Part shown: positions 8,276 through 16,920 of the stretch, piece by piece | Layout of the letters: each line of letters starts with the position of its first letter | Numbering within the stretch: the first letter of the stretch is position 1 | NCBI RefSeq assembly: GCF_021233435.1 | Contig: NZ_CP089468.1 | Location: forward strand, 2,590,597-2,654,596 | Length of the DNA: 64,000 nucleotides | Direction: 5' to 3' | Source of the DNA: Halobacterium noricense | Lineage (GTDB): Archaea > Halobacteriota > Halobacteria > Halobacteriales > Halobacteriaceae | Notes under the pieces: model-generated | What the model saw: only the letters and a program-made list of their open reading frames with translations | What the model was told of the DNA's origin: nothing | The model's database searches: none | Position numbers and translations under genes: made by a program

Positions 8276-9424
8276 TTACTCCTCGTCGACGGCGTCGTTG
8301 ACGCCCTCGCCGGGCAGCGAGATGAGGTTCTCGCGGCCGATGCGGAGCTTCTCGACGCGGCCCTCCTCGGCCATCGAGGAGAGTAGCTGGGAGACTTTCG
8401 CCGTCGACCACCGCGTCTCCTCGACGATTTCGGACTGCTTCATCCGGCCGCCCTGCTCGCGCAGCAGTCGCTCGACGCGCTCCTCGTCGCTCAACAGCTC
8501 TGGGTCGACGTTTTCGGGCTCGGACTCGGCGGCTTCGCCCGCTGTTGCTGCCGCGGTGCCACCGGTCGGTTCCGTCGGTTCGGTCTCTGTGCCGGATTCG
8601 CCGGTCGGCTCGCCGGGCGAAGCCTCGCCGCCGGGCTTGCTACTCTGGATGCTATCGCGAACGCGGCGCAACCACGAGAGCGCCGGCTCGCCGCGGTAGT
8701 ACGCCCACACGGACGCGCCGCCCGCGACGAGGGCGACGAGACCGACGAAGACGAGCGCGGCCATCGAGACGCCGACCACGGAGTTGGCTTCGGTGAACAC
8801 GACGGCCGGTTCACCCGACCCGAACGTCTGCGGGCCGGTCCACCGGTACGCGCCGTTCGCGATGCTGTCCGGCCCGGGCTCGATCTGGTCGGTGTCGTAG
8901 CCGTCGGGCGTCCGAATCGTCAACGTCTGGTTCGCCGCGAGGTCGCCGAACCACCCTGTCGTGAACGCGTCGACGACCAGGCGCTCGTCCTCGACGCGCG
9001 AGAAGTTCGTCCACGTGAATTCGATGGTGAGCACGCCCGTGGAGTTGTTTCCTTCCTCGACGATGCGCGAGGACCGGCTGGCGTCCCGGATTTCCATCGA
9101 CCGACCCACCCGGTCGCTGACCGACGGGACGACCGCGCGGAAGACGTCCACGGAGAACTCGCTGTCCGTCTGGCCGGCTTCGAACCGGTCGCGGAGCCGC
9201 TCGAACGCCGCGGTGGCGTTGGCGTCTTCGAGGGGGTACTTCGCGGAGACGTTCCAGCGCGCCGCACCGTCGGACTGAATCTGGACGGTGACGTCGACGC
9301 CCGAGGCTGCCGGCTCGGTATCTTCTTGGAGGGCGGCCGACTGTGGAGCGGGCGCTCCGACTGCACCGGCCACGGGCACGGCGAGGAGACAGACGACGGC
9401 GACGAGGAGGGCGGCCTGCCGCAT
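8276..9424 (-). CDS. Membrane-anchored winged-helix (HTH) protein
   Basis: A 382-aa protein with an N-terminal signal peptide (MRQAALLVAVVCLLAVPVAG) and an extracytoplasmic domain of about 220 residues. One transmembrane helix follows (VVGVSMAALVFVGLVALVAG, about residues 215-235), then an acidic Gly/Glu/Thr-rich linker. The cytoplasmic C-terminus is a winged helix (ERVERLLREQGGRMKQSEIV, then STAKVSQLLSSMAEEGRVEK). This layout suggests a one-component envelope sensor that controls transcription directly, a haloarchaeal pattern. The ATG at 9424 was chosen over a GTG 15 bases upstream because it begins the signal peptide. The ligand is unknown. Confidence 0.82.
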   Translation of the reverse strand: MRQAALLVAVVCLLAVPVAGAVGAPAPQSAALQEDTEPAASGVDVTVQIQSDGAARWNVSAKYPLEDANATAAFERLRDRFEAGQTDSEFSVDVFRAVVPSVSDRVGRSMEIRDASRSSRIVEEGNNSTGVLTIEFTWTNFSRVEDERLVVDAFTTGWFGDLAANQTLTIRTPDGYDTDQIEPGPDSIANGAYRWTGPQTFGSGEPAVVFTEANSVVGVSMAALVFVGLVALVAGGASVWAYYRGEPALSWLRRVRDSIQSSKPGGEASPGEPTGESGTETEPTEPTGGTAAATAGEAAESEPENVDPELLSDEERVERLLREQGGRMKQSEIVEETRWSTAKVSQLLSSMAEEGRVEKLRIGRENLISLPGEGVNDAVDEE

Positions 9425-9633
9425 ACCAGTTCCGTCCACCCCGCTCGTGCAAAGTATTTTCTATCCCGTGGAATCCACCACCTCGCCGGCGACACGGCCG
9501 AATTCCGCAGCCACAGTCGTTACAGCGGTCTGACAGGGTGTTCCGGCGCGTGAACCGGCGGCGCTCCGGCCGGGACTCAGCCGTGGTCGTCGTCTCCGCA
9601 TCGTTTTTGTCGGGTGCGGCCGAACGCGTTCTC

Positions 9634-10839
9634 ATGTCCCGCGTCCGCCCCCTCCTCGCCGCCATCCTCCTCGTGGTCGCGACGACGGCCACGCTCGCCG
9701 CCAGCGGGGGCGTCGCTGCGCCCGTCGAGCCCAGCGACGACCCCGTCGTCGGTACGTCCGAGCGCTCCTCACACGTGCTCCTCCTCACGGAGGCTGACGC
9801 AGCGTCGTACGACGAACCGAACGCATCCGTGACGAGCACGCTCGAATCCGGCCACGCGGACCTCGCCATCGACCTCCAGCTCGGCGAGGTCGAACAGCGC
9901 CTCGACGCGGCCGACAACCGGTCCGCTCGCCGCGAAATCCTCCAGAACGCCACCGACAAGGCCGCCGAACGCGTCGCAGAACTCCGCGCTCGCGCGACCG
10001 CCGCCAACGACGCGTACCGGGACGGCGAGATGACCGCCGCGGCGTACGTCCGCACGCTGGGTGCGATTCACGCGGAAGCCAGCAGCCTCTCCTCGATGCT
10101 CGGGAGCACGTCCGCCCCGGGAACGCTGTACTCGTACGCCTACGACAACGGGTTCTCGGAAATCGGCACGCGAGTGTACCGGCTCCGCGCGCAACTGGCG
10201 ACGGTCGAGGGGCCAGTCCGCGAACGAATCGCAGCCGTCGTGCACGGCGACCGTGAGCAGATTCGCGTGCACGTGACTGCCGGCAACGGCGTCATGCTCT
10301 CGACCATCGACGACGGGCGGTACGTCCGTGAGACCGTCCGTCCCGACAACGTTGAGGACGACCTCGGCGGCGACATCTCGGACGCGCCGGGTATCATCCA
10401 GGCGCAGTACCCGTGGTTGGCGAACCACTCGACGTCGCCGAGTATCGAGACGCGCGGCGGATACGCCTTCTACTACCGGGCGAACTACGGCCACGGGCAA
10501 ATCACGGCGTACATCGACACGACGACCGAGCGCGTCTACGCGGAACACCACCAGCAGACGCTCGCACAGCTCCCCGCGGACGCCGAACGGAACGACACCG
10601 CGAACAACGCGACGCTGACCACGTCCCGGACGTACGCTGGCGGGCCGCTACTCGTGCGGATGGAGAACGAGGCCGGCGAACCGCTCGATACGACCGTCTC
10701 ACTGAACGGGACGGTCGCCGGTGACACCGGCGACGACGGCCGGCTCTGGGTGTTGAGCCCCGCAGGCGAGTACAACGTCACGACGGTGCACGACGGCGCG
10801 AGGCTGGAAGTCAACGTGACCGCGCAACCGTCGCCGTGA
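9634..10839 (+). CDS. Secreted protein of unknown function
   Basis: A 401-aa protein starting MSRVRPLLAAILLVVATTAT, a clear Sec-type signal peptide ending near VAAPVEP. The exported part has a helical Ala/Glu-rich region (about 75-150), then a mixed domain with aromatic-rich segments such as GGYAFYYRANYGHGQITAYI. A C-terminal beta-sandwich-like stretch (GPLLVRMENEAGEPLDTTVS, then GDDGRLWVLSPAGEYNVTT) resembles carboxypeptidase-regulatory-like repeats. There is no C-terminal anchor. It is divergent from the membrane HTH gene, which could be its regulator; that link is inference. I do not recognise the family. Confidence 0.75.
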   Translation: MSRVRPLLAAILLVVATTATLAASGGVAAPVEPSDDPVVGTSERSSHVLLLTEADAASYDEPNASVTSTLESGHADLAIDLQLGEVEQRLDAADNRSARREILQNATDKAAERVAELRARATAANDAYRDGEMTAAAYVRTLGAIHAEASSLSSMLGSTSAPGTLYSYAYDNGFSEIGTRVYRLRAQLATVEGPVRERIAAVVHGDREQIRVHVTAGNGVMLSTIDDGRYVRETVRPDNVEDDLGGDISDAPGIIQAQYPWLANHSTSPSIETRGGYAFYYRANYGHGQITAYIDTTTERVYAEHHQQTLAQLPADAERNDTANNATLTTSRTYAGGPLLVRMENEAGEPLDTTVSLNGTVAGDTGDDGRLWVLSPAGEYNVTTVHDGARLEVNVTAQPSP

Positions 10840-10890
10840 CGGCCGAAACCGACCGAGGCTTCTTGTAGGAGAGCGCGACCACGACAGCGC

Positions 10891-11352
10891 GTGGCTCGCG
10901 GCTACGCGCCCGTCGCCGTCGTGCTCCTGCTCGCGGTCACCGTCGTCGCCGCGGCAGCCGTCGCGACTGCGGTGCCCGCACTCCCCGGTGACCCACCGCC
11001 GCAGCGCGCAGTAGACGCCGACGCGACCAGCGACGGCCGCGTCACGGTCACGTTGCTCTCCGGAGAACCACTCGACACGCGGAGTGCGACCGTTCGCGTC
11101 GCGGTCGACGGCGAGCCGCTGGCGCACCAGCCGCCCGTGCCGTACTTCGCGGCGCGCGGGTTCCGTGGCGGGCCGGCCGGCCCGTTCAACGTCGCTGCGG
11201 ACTCGTCGTGGACAGTAGGCGAAACTGCGTCGCTACAGGTCGCTGGGACGAACAGCCCCGACTTGCGGGTAGGTGCGACGCTCACCGTGCGCGTACTCGT
11301 CGGCGGGCACGTCGTCGCCGTCGCCGAGACGACCGTCGAGACGGCGTCGTAG
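10891..11352 (+). CDS. Pilin-like small exported protein
   Basis: A 153-aa protein with a GTG start, beginning ARGYAPVAVVLLLAVTVVAA after the initiator. This matches the haloarchaeal type IV pilin/DUF1628 N-terminal pattern: a basic RG, a PV, then a long hydrophobic helix. A short beta-rich exterior domain follows (DGRVTVTLLSGEPLDTRSAT and VGGHVVAVAETTVE). If it is a true pilin, the prepilin peptidase would cut just before the hydrophobic stretch. It lies 50 bp after the secreted protein at 9634-10839 in the same direction. Assignment as a pilin is probable, not certain. Confidence 0.65.
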   Translation: MARGYAPVAVVLLLAVTVVAAAAVATAVPALPGDPPPQRAVDADATSDGRVTVTLLSGEPLDTRSATVRVAVDGEPLAHQPPVPYFAARGFRGGPAGPFNVAADSSWTVGETASLQVAGTNSPDLRVGATLTVRVLVGGHVVAVAETTVETAS

Positions 11353-11377
11353 TCGTCATCAGAGACGTGGGCGTTAG

Positions 11378-12022
11378 TCAGGCCGATGCGTCGGCCTGCT
11401 CGTCGTCGGGCGCTCGCGCGAGCGTGACGATGGCGCGCGGACTCCCGGGTTTCGCCTGCATCACGTGGTGTTCGACGTCGACGAAGCCGGCTTCCGCGAA
11501 CATCCGGTCGGCCTCGGCCTCGTCGTAGAACAGCATGATTGCGTCCGCGACCTTCTGGAACACCGTCGAGTTCGGGTAGTCGGGGCCGACGACGACCGTC
11601 CACTCGCCGGGCTTGAGTACGCGCCGGATCTCGCGCAGGCCCTCCACGGGGTTGGGCCAGTACTCGATGGAGCCCGACGACCACACGGCGTCGAACGTGT
11701 CGTCCTCGAACGGCAGGCGCTCGGCGTCGCCGTAGTGGAACGCCACGGGGTCGTGCTTGCCGAGTTTCTCGCGTGCCTTCGCGAGCTGGTGGCGGCTCTG
11801 GTCGAGGCCGTAGACGTCGTCGGTGTACCGGAGCAGCCCCTCCGTGCCGAAGCCGGTGCCACAGCCCACGTCGAGCACGCGGTCGTCGGCGTCGAGGTCG
11901 AGCAGTTCGAGCGCCTCGTCGCGCATCTCCTCGTTCCACACGAACGGGTTGACGCGGTCGTACACCTTCGAGAGGTACTTGTAGAAGGTGCGGGCGCGCG
12001 CCTTGTCTTCGAGGACTCCCAT
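11378..12022 (-). CDS. SAM-dependent methyltransferase (class I)
   Basis: A 214-aa Rossmann-fold methyltransferase. Motif I is VLDVGCGTGFGTE (about 53-65), the acidic loop is VYGLDQSRHQLA, then GDAERLPFEDDTFDAVWSSG and the post-motif EIRRVLKPGEWTVVVG. The N-terminal FYKYLSKVYDRVNPFVW resembles small-molecule/quinone-type methyltransferases in haloarchaea, but the substrate is unproven. I chose the ATG at 12022 (MGVLEDKARARTFYKYL). A longer start at 12091 would add a Gly/Ala/Ser-rich stretch lying in the promoter region shared with the ATP synthase operon. Confidence 0.85.
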   Translation of the reverse strand: MGVLEDKARARTFYKYLSKVYDRVNPFVWNEEMRDEALELLDLDADDRVLDVGCGTGFGTEGLLRYTDDVYGLDQSRHQLAKAREKLGKHDPVAFHYGDAERLPFEDDTFDAVWSSGSIEYWPNPVEGLREIRRVLKPGEWTVVVGPDYPNSTVFQKVADAIMLFYDEAEADRMFAEAGFVDVEHHVMQAKPGSPRAIVTLARAPDDEQADASA

Positions 12023-12127
12023 TAACTCCGGAATTGCGCCCGAGGACGCATAATAGCTTGCGTTAGCGCCCGCGAACTTCGCAACTACCATATAGGCCGT
12101 GGCCAAAGTTCCGCCCGGTAAGAGTGT

Positions 12128-12460
12128 ATGCCAAGGCCAGAGGTTCTCGAAGATATCAAATCGGCTGAATCGGACGCCGACGACATCGTGGCCGAGGCGG
12201 AGGAGGACCGCGAGGAACGGTTGTCCGAAGCCCGGCAGCGGGCCGATGAAATCCGCGACGAAGCGGAGGAGGAGGCTCGCGAACTGAAAGAACAAAAACT
12301 CGAAGCGGCACGCGAAGACACCGAGGCGGAGCGCGACCGCATCCTCGAAGAGGGCGAAGCCGAGCGCGAGCAGCTCGAAGCCCTCGCGGACGAGAACGAG
12401 GAGGACGCGGTGGCGTACGCCGTCGAACAGTTCGAGGAGGCGGTACATGCTCAGACCTGA
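12128..12460 (+). CDS. atpH: A-type ATP synthase subunit H
   Basis: A 110-aa, almost entirely helical and highly charged coiled-coil protein (MPRPEVLEDIKSAESDADDI). It is the peripheral-stalk subunit H, which pairs with subunit E to hold the A1 head against the membrane sector. Glu, Arg and Ala dominate and there are no hydrophobic segments, as is usual for this subunit. It is the first gene of the ATP synthase operon and overlaps atpI by 14 bases, so the two are probably translationally coupled. Confidence 0.92.
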   Translation: MPRPEVLEDIKSAESDADDIVAEAEEDREERLSEARQRADEIRDEAEEEARELKEQKLEAAREDTEAERDRILEEGEAEREQLEALADENEEDAVAYAVEQFEEAVHAQT

Positions 12461-14651
12461 GCGCATGAGCAAGGTGTCGGTGACGGGCTCGAAGCGCGTC
12501 ATCGACGACGTCATCGAGACGATTCACGACCTGAATCTCGTCCACCTCTCGGACTACGATGGCGAAATCGAGGGGTTCGACAACGGCGACCCGATGGAGG
12601 GTGCCGACGACGCCTCCGAGAAGCTCGTCACGGTGCGGTCGCTGGAGTCGACCCTCGACATCGACGAGACCGACGCCGGCCCGACCCGCATCGTCACCGA
12701 GGAAGCCCTCGAAACGGAGCTCGAGGAGATTCGCATCGAAGTCAACGAGCTCGACGACCGGTACAGCGAGCTCGAAGACGAACTGCGCGACGTCGAGGAG
12801 CGCATCGACGCCGTCGAACCGTTCGCGGACCTCGGCATCGACCTCGACCTGCTCGGCGGCTACGACAGCCTGCAGGTCGCGGTCGGTGAGGGGAACGCCG
12901 ACGATGTCCGCGACGAACTCCGGACCGCGGAAGCCATCGAGGCGTTCGAGCTCTTCGAGGGGGACGATACGCTCGCGGTGTTCGCGTACCCGCGTAGCGA
13001 CGACCCCGACGCGCTCGACGACGCGCTCGTCGGCGTGGAGTTCGCGCGACTGGAAGTCCCGGACGCCGAGGGGAGCCCCGAGGCGTACGTCGAGGAACTC
13101 CGCCACGAGCGCGAGACCATCGAGTCGAAACTCGACAGCGTGGAGAGCGAACTCGACGACCTCCGCGTGGAGCACGCGGGCTTCCTGCTGGCCGCCGAGG
13201 AGAAACTCTCCATCGACGTCCAGAAGGCCGAAGTCCCGCTGCAGTTCGCGACCACCGAGCACGCGTTCGTCGCCGAGGGCTGGATTCCCAGCGACGAGTA
13301 CGCGACGTTCGTCGAGGGCATCCAGGACGCCGTCGGCGAGCACGCTGCCGTCGAGGAACTCGAACAGGCGGACTACGAGCCGTCCGGCCACGGCCACCAC
13401 GGCCCCGTGGAAGAGGGGCACGACGTGGAGGAGGCCGCGACGGACGGCGGGACGACCGCCGAATTCGACGACGACGACAGCCCGCCGGTCATCCAAGACA
13501 ACCCCGGTGTGGCGCACCCGTTCGAGGCGCTGACCGAGGTCATCAACCGACCGAAGTACACGGAACTCGACCCGACGGTCGTGCTGTTCCTAACGTTCCC
13601 GGCGTTCTACGGGTTCATGATTGGTGACCTCGGGTACGGTATCCTGTACGCCGCCCTCGGCTTCTGGCTGTACCGCGGTTTCGACAGCGAGATGATTTCG
13701 AAGCTCGGCGGCGTCGCCATGTGGGCCGGCGGATTCACGGCCCTGTTCGGCGTGTTGTACGGCGAAATATTCGGTCTCCACCTCGTCACGGAGTACCTGT
13801 GGCACGGCGCGTTCGGCCTCGCGGACGCCCCGCTGAAGAAGGGGCTACACGTCGGCGCGTTCGCCGAACTGTGGCTCGCGGCGAGTCTCCTGTTCGGCAT
13901 CGCGCACCTCGCCATCGGTTACGTGTTCGGGCTCGTCAACGAGGCGCGCTCGCACGGCGTCAAGGCCGCCGTCACGGAGAGTGGCGGCCCGCTGTTGCTG
14001 ATGGCAGGAGTCGGCGCGTGGCTGTTCAGCACGCACATGCAGTCCGGCGGCGGGCCGCGCCCCGAACTGCTCTACCGTGCTGTGGACCTGATTCCCGGCG
14101 TCGTCGGCGGGTTGCCGCCGGTCGTCGGCCAAGTCGGCTTGGCCGCGGCGGTGCTCGGCCTCGTACTCGTGACGATCGGCGAGGGCGCCGCCGGGTTCCT
14201 CGAGAGCCCGACGTACGCGCTCGTCAACACCGTCTCCTACACGCGGATTGCGGCGGTCCTGCTCGCGAAGGCGGGCATGGCGTACGTCGTCAATCTGCTC
14301 GTGTTCGGCGCCTACGAACTCCACCTCGACGAGCCCGAGACGGTCGACTACATGTTCGGCCTGTTCTCGACGGTCATCGAGAACGAGACGCACTTCATGC
14401 TGTTCAGCACCGACACTCACGGGGGCGAAGTGCTGTTCCCCGGCCTGATTCACATGGGCACCGCGGGGGTGCTCGCCGGCATCGTCGTGCTCGTGCTCGG
14501 GCACCTGCTCGTGCTGGCACTTGGTGTCACATCGGCCGGCTTACAGGCGCTACGCCTCGAATACGTGGAATTCTTTAACAAGTTTTATGAAGGCGGTGGA
14601 GAGAAGTACAACCCGTTCGGTCACCAGCGAAACTACACCACTGAGGACTAA
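12447..14651 (+). CDS. atpI: A-type ATP synthase subunit I (a-subunit)
   Basis: Membrane stator subunit that forms the proton (or sodium) half-channels next to the rotor ring. At 734 aa it is of full family length. The N-terminal ~360 residues form the soluble arm with coiled-coil segments. An acidic and His-rich insertion (GHGHHGPVEEGHD) follows. From about residue 370 there are seven to eight membrane helices, with family-typical stretches such as GFMIGDLGYGILYAALGFWL and YTRIAAVLLAKAGMAYVVNL. It starts MLRPERMSKVSVTG and overlaps atpH. Confidence 0.95.
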   Translation: MLRPERMSKVSVTGSKRVIDDVIETIHDLNLVHLSDYDGEIEGFDNGDPMEGADDASEKLVTVRSLESTLDIDETDAGPTRIVTEEALETELEEIRIEVNELDDRYSELEDELRDVEERIDAVEPFADLGIDLDLLGGYDSLQVAVGEGNADDVRDELRTAEAIEAFELFEGDDTLAVFAYPRSDDPDALDDALVGVEFARLEVPDAEGSPEAYVEELRHERETIESKLDSVESELDDLRVEHAGFLLAAEEKLSIDVQKAEVPLQFATTEHAFVAEGWIPSDEYATFVEGIQDAVGEHAAVEELEQADYEPSGHGHHGPVEEGHDVEEAATDGGTTAEFDDDDSPPVIQDNPGVAHPFEALTEVINRPKYTELDPTVVLFLTFPAFYGFMIGDLGYGILYAALGFWLYRGFDSEMISKLGGVAMWAGGFTALFGVLYGEIFGLHLVTEYLWHGAFGLADAPLKKGLHVGAFAELWLAASLLFGIAHLAIGYVFGLVNEARSHGVKAAVTESGGPLLLMAGVGAWLFSTHMQSGGGPRPELLYRAVDLIPGVVGGLPPVVGQVGLAAAVLGLVLVTIGEGAAGFLESPTYALVNTVSYTRIAAVLLAKAGMAYVVNLLVFGAYELHLDEPETVDYMFGLFSTVIENETHFMLFSTDTHGGEVLFPGLIHMGTAGVLAGIVVLVLGHLLVLALGVTSAGLQALRLEYVEFFNKFYEGGGEKYNPFGHQRNYTTED

Positions 14652-14656
14652 GTAAA

Positions 14657-14926
14657 ATGTTCGACGCACTCACACAGTTCGCCACGATCGCACAGGAAAC
14701 GGCAGGCAGTATGCCATCAATCACCCCGAAGGGCGCCGCCGCAATCGCCGTCGGCCTCGCCGCCCTCGGTGCAGGATACGCCGAGCGCGGCATCGGTAGC
14801 GCCGCCGTCGGCGCCATCGCGGAAGACCAGGACCTCTTCGGTACGGGCCTCATCCTGACGGTTCTCCCGGAGACGCTGGTCATCCTCGCGCTGGTCGTCG
14901 TGTTCGTCGTGCCGTCCGCATTCTAA
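14657..14926 (+). CDS. atpK: A-type ATP synthase subunit K (rotor ring)
   Basis: Proteolipid rotor subunit. The 89-aa protein has two hydrophobic helices forming one hairpin. The first is glycine-rich (AAAIAVGLAALGAGYAERG). The second carries the ion-binding glutamate in LPETLVILALVVVF. Only one hairpin is present, so the ring is built from single-hairpin units, unlike the duplicated subunits of some methanogens. It lies 5 bp after atpI. A further ~20 N-terminal residues precede the first helix and may act as a leader. Confidence 0.95.
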   Translation: MFDALTQFATIAQETAGSMPSITPKGAAAIAVGLAALGAGYAERGIGSAAVGAIAEDQDLFGTGLILTVLPETLVILALVVVFVVPSAF

Positions 14927-14948
14927 TCACCGTCCCCCCCTCTCATCT

Positions 14949-15536
14949 ATGAGCTTGGAAACAGTAGTTGAGGACATTCGAGACGAGGCCCGCGAGCGCG
15001 CGAAGGAGATTCGGAACGATGCCGAATCGCGCGCCGAGAAGATTGTCGCGGACGCCGAGGCCGACACCGACGAGATTCGCTCCGACGCGGAGGCGGAGGC
15101 CGAGCGTGAAATCGAGCGGGAGCGCGAGCAGCGCCTCTCCAGCGCGAAACTCGAGGCCAAGCAGATGCGCCTCGAAGCGCGCCGCGACGCCCTCGAGGCC
15201 GTCCGCGAAACCGCCGAGGAGGAAATCGCCGCCATCGACGGCGACGACCGCGAGGCCCTCACTCGCGCCCTTCTCGACGCTGCGGCCGACGAGTTCGACG
15301 ATGACCCGAACGTCAGCGTCTACGGCCGCGCGGACGACGAGGACCTCATCTCGGACATCCTCGACGACTACGACGGTTACGAGTACGCCGGCGAGCACGA
15401 CTGCCTCGGCGGCGTCGTTGTCGAGAGCGAGACGTCCCGGGTCCGCGTGAACAACACGTTCGACTCGGTCATCGACGACGTCTGGGAGAACAACCTGAAG
15501 GAAATCAGCGCGCGCCTCTTCGACGAGGAGCAATGA
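14949..15536 (+). CDS. atpE: A-type ATP synthase subunit E
   Basis: A 195-aa peripheral-stalk subunit, the partner of subunit H. The N-terminal ~110 residues are one long charged helix (MSLETVVEDIRDEARERAKE) that forms the coiled coil. The C-terminal globular part, ending [11 protein letters not shown], binds the A1 head and includes the family-typical GGVVVESETSRVRVNNTFDS. It overlaps atpC by 4 bases (ATGA). Confidence 0.95.
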   Translation: MSLETVVEDIRDEARERAKEIRNDAESRAEKIVADAEADTDEIRSDAEAEAEREIEREREQRLSSAKLEAKQMRLEARRDALEAVRETAEEEIAAIDGDDREALTRALLDAAADEFDDDPNVSVYGRADDEDLISDILDDYDGYEYAGEHDCLGGVVVESETSRVRVNNTFDSVIDDVWENNLKEISARLFDEEQ

Positions 15537-16582
15537 GCGTGTACGGGTCGGCAAACTACGAGTACGTGGTCGCCCGCGTCCGCCACCGCCGAGCCAGCCT
15601 GTTCAGCGACGACGAGTACCGGAAACTGCTCCGCATGGGCACGGGCGAAATCGCCCGGTTCATGGAGGAGACCCAGTACGAGGACGCGGTGAACGCGCTG
15701 GGCTCGCGGTTCAGCGGCGTCGACCTCGTCGAGCACGCGCTCAACGAGACGCTCGCTGACGACTTCCAGGACTTGCTGCGGTACAGCGAGGGCCGGCTCT
15801 ACGAGCAGGTCGTCCGCTACCTCCGCAAGTTCGACGCGTGGAACGTCAAGACCGTACTGCGCGGGCTCTACTCCGGCGCGACCGACGAGGAGGTCCGCTC
15901 GGACCTCATCGACGCCGGCGAGTTCGAGGACGCGTTCCTCGACCGCCTGGTCGCCGCCGAGTCCATCGAGTCCGTCGTCGAGCTGCTCGACGGCACGCTG
16001 TTCGAGACGTATCTCGACAGCGCGTTCGAGGCCTACGAGGAGTCCGGTACGCTGGTCCCGCTGGAGAACGCGGTCGACCGCGCGTACTACGAGAACCTCG
16101 TGCCCGACGCCTCCGCGCGCGGCGAGGCCGCGCAGCTCTACCGGGAGTTCCTCGAAGCCGAAATCGACTTCCGGAACGTCCGGAACGCGCTGCGGCTGGC
16201 GCGGTCGGGTGCCGACGTCGACCCCGCCGAGTACTTCATCGACGGCGGCGCGCTGTTCGACCGGAAGGAGGTCGGCCAGCTCGTCGCGAACCGTTCGACG
16301 CTGGTCTCGCGCATCCAAGAGAGCAAGTACGGCGACGAGCTCTCGAAGGCGCTGGACGAACTGGAGGACGCGGAGAGCCTCATCGGCTTCGAGCACGCCC
16401 TCGACCGGGCGCTGCTGGAGTACTCCGACCACCTCTCGTACGTCTACCCGCTGTCGGTCTGTCCGGTGCTGGCGTACGTCCTCGCGAAGGAACGCGAAGT
16501 GGACAACATCCGCGCCATCGCTCGCGGCCGCGAAGCCGGCCTGAGCGAGGCGGAAATCGAAGAGGAGCTGGTCATCCTATGA
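15533..16582 (+). CDS. atpC: A-type ATP synthase subunit C
   Basis: A 349-aa subunit that couples the central stalk to the membrane rotor ring (V-ATPase d-subunit homologue). It is helical throughout, with the three-lobed repeat pattern of the family. It begins [20 protein letters not shown] and contains [20 protein letters not shown] and a C-terminal [20 protein letters not shown]. It is coupled to atpE and atpF by 4-base ATGA overlaps. Confidence 0.94.
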   Translation: MSVYGSANYEYVVARVRHRRASLFSDDEYRKLLRMGTGEIARFMEETQYEDAVNALGSRFSGVDLVEHALNETLADDFQDLLRYSEGRLYEQVVRYLRKFDAWNVKTVLRGLYSGATDEEVRSDLIDAGEFEDAFLDRLVAAESIESVVELLDGTLFETYLDSAFEAYEESGTLVPLENAVDRAYYENLVPDASARGEAAQLYREFLEAEIDFRNVRNALRLARSGADVDPAEYFIDGGALFDRKEVGQLVANRSTLVSRIQESKYGDELSKALDELEDAESLIGFEHALDRALLEYSDHLSYVYPLSVCPVLAYVLAKEREVDNIRAIARGREAGLSEAEIEEELVIL

Positions 16583-16920
16583 GCCAGGAGATCGCAGTCG
16601 TCGGCAGCCCGGAGTTCACTACCGGGTTCCGGCTCGCGGGCGTCCGGAAGTTCGAGAACGTCCCGCAGGACGAGAAAGACGAAGCGCTCGACGACGCAGT
16701 CGAGTCGGTGCTGGCGGACGAGGACGTCGGCATCGCGGTGATGCACGACGACGACCTCGACGCGCTCTCGCGGCAGGTCCGCGAGGAAGTCGAGACGAGC
16801 GTAGAGCCGACGTTCGTGACCATCGGCGGCGGTGCCGCCGGCGGGAGCGGACTGCGCGACCAGATCAAGCGAGCCATCGGTATCGACCTGATGGCCGAAG
16901 AAGACGAATCCAACGAATGA
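16579..16920 (+). CDS. atpF: A-type ATP synthase subunit F
   Basis: A 113-aa central-stalk subunit that contacts subunit D and the catalytic head. The N-terminal Rossmann-like core reads [20 protein letters not shown], followed by [14 protein letters not shown]-terminal tail ([20 protein letters not shown], then an acidic end) completes it. It overlaps atpC and atpA by 4 bases on each side, which supports the ATG at 16579. Confidence 0.93.
   Translation: MSQEIAVVGSPEFTTGFRLAGVRKFENVPQDEKDEALDDAVESVLADEDVGIAVMHDDDLDALSRQVREEVETSVEPTFVTIGGGAAGGSGLRDQIKRAIGIDLMAEEDESNE

Noticed and set aside
11378-12022. Assignment of the methyltransferase to quinone (MPBQ/MSBQ) biosynthesis
   Set aside because: The N-terminal resemblance is suggestive, but no pathway genes are adjacent and the fold alone does not fix the substrate.
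12023-12091. Longer start for the methyltransferase at 11378-12022
   Set aside because: It would add a Gly/Ala/Ser stretch that overlaps the divergent ATP synthase promoter. The internal ATG matches the usual domain start.
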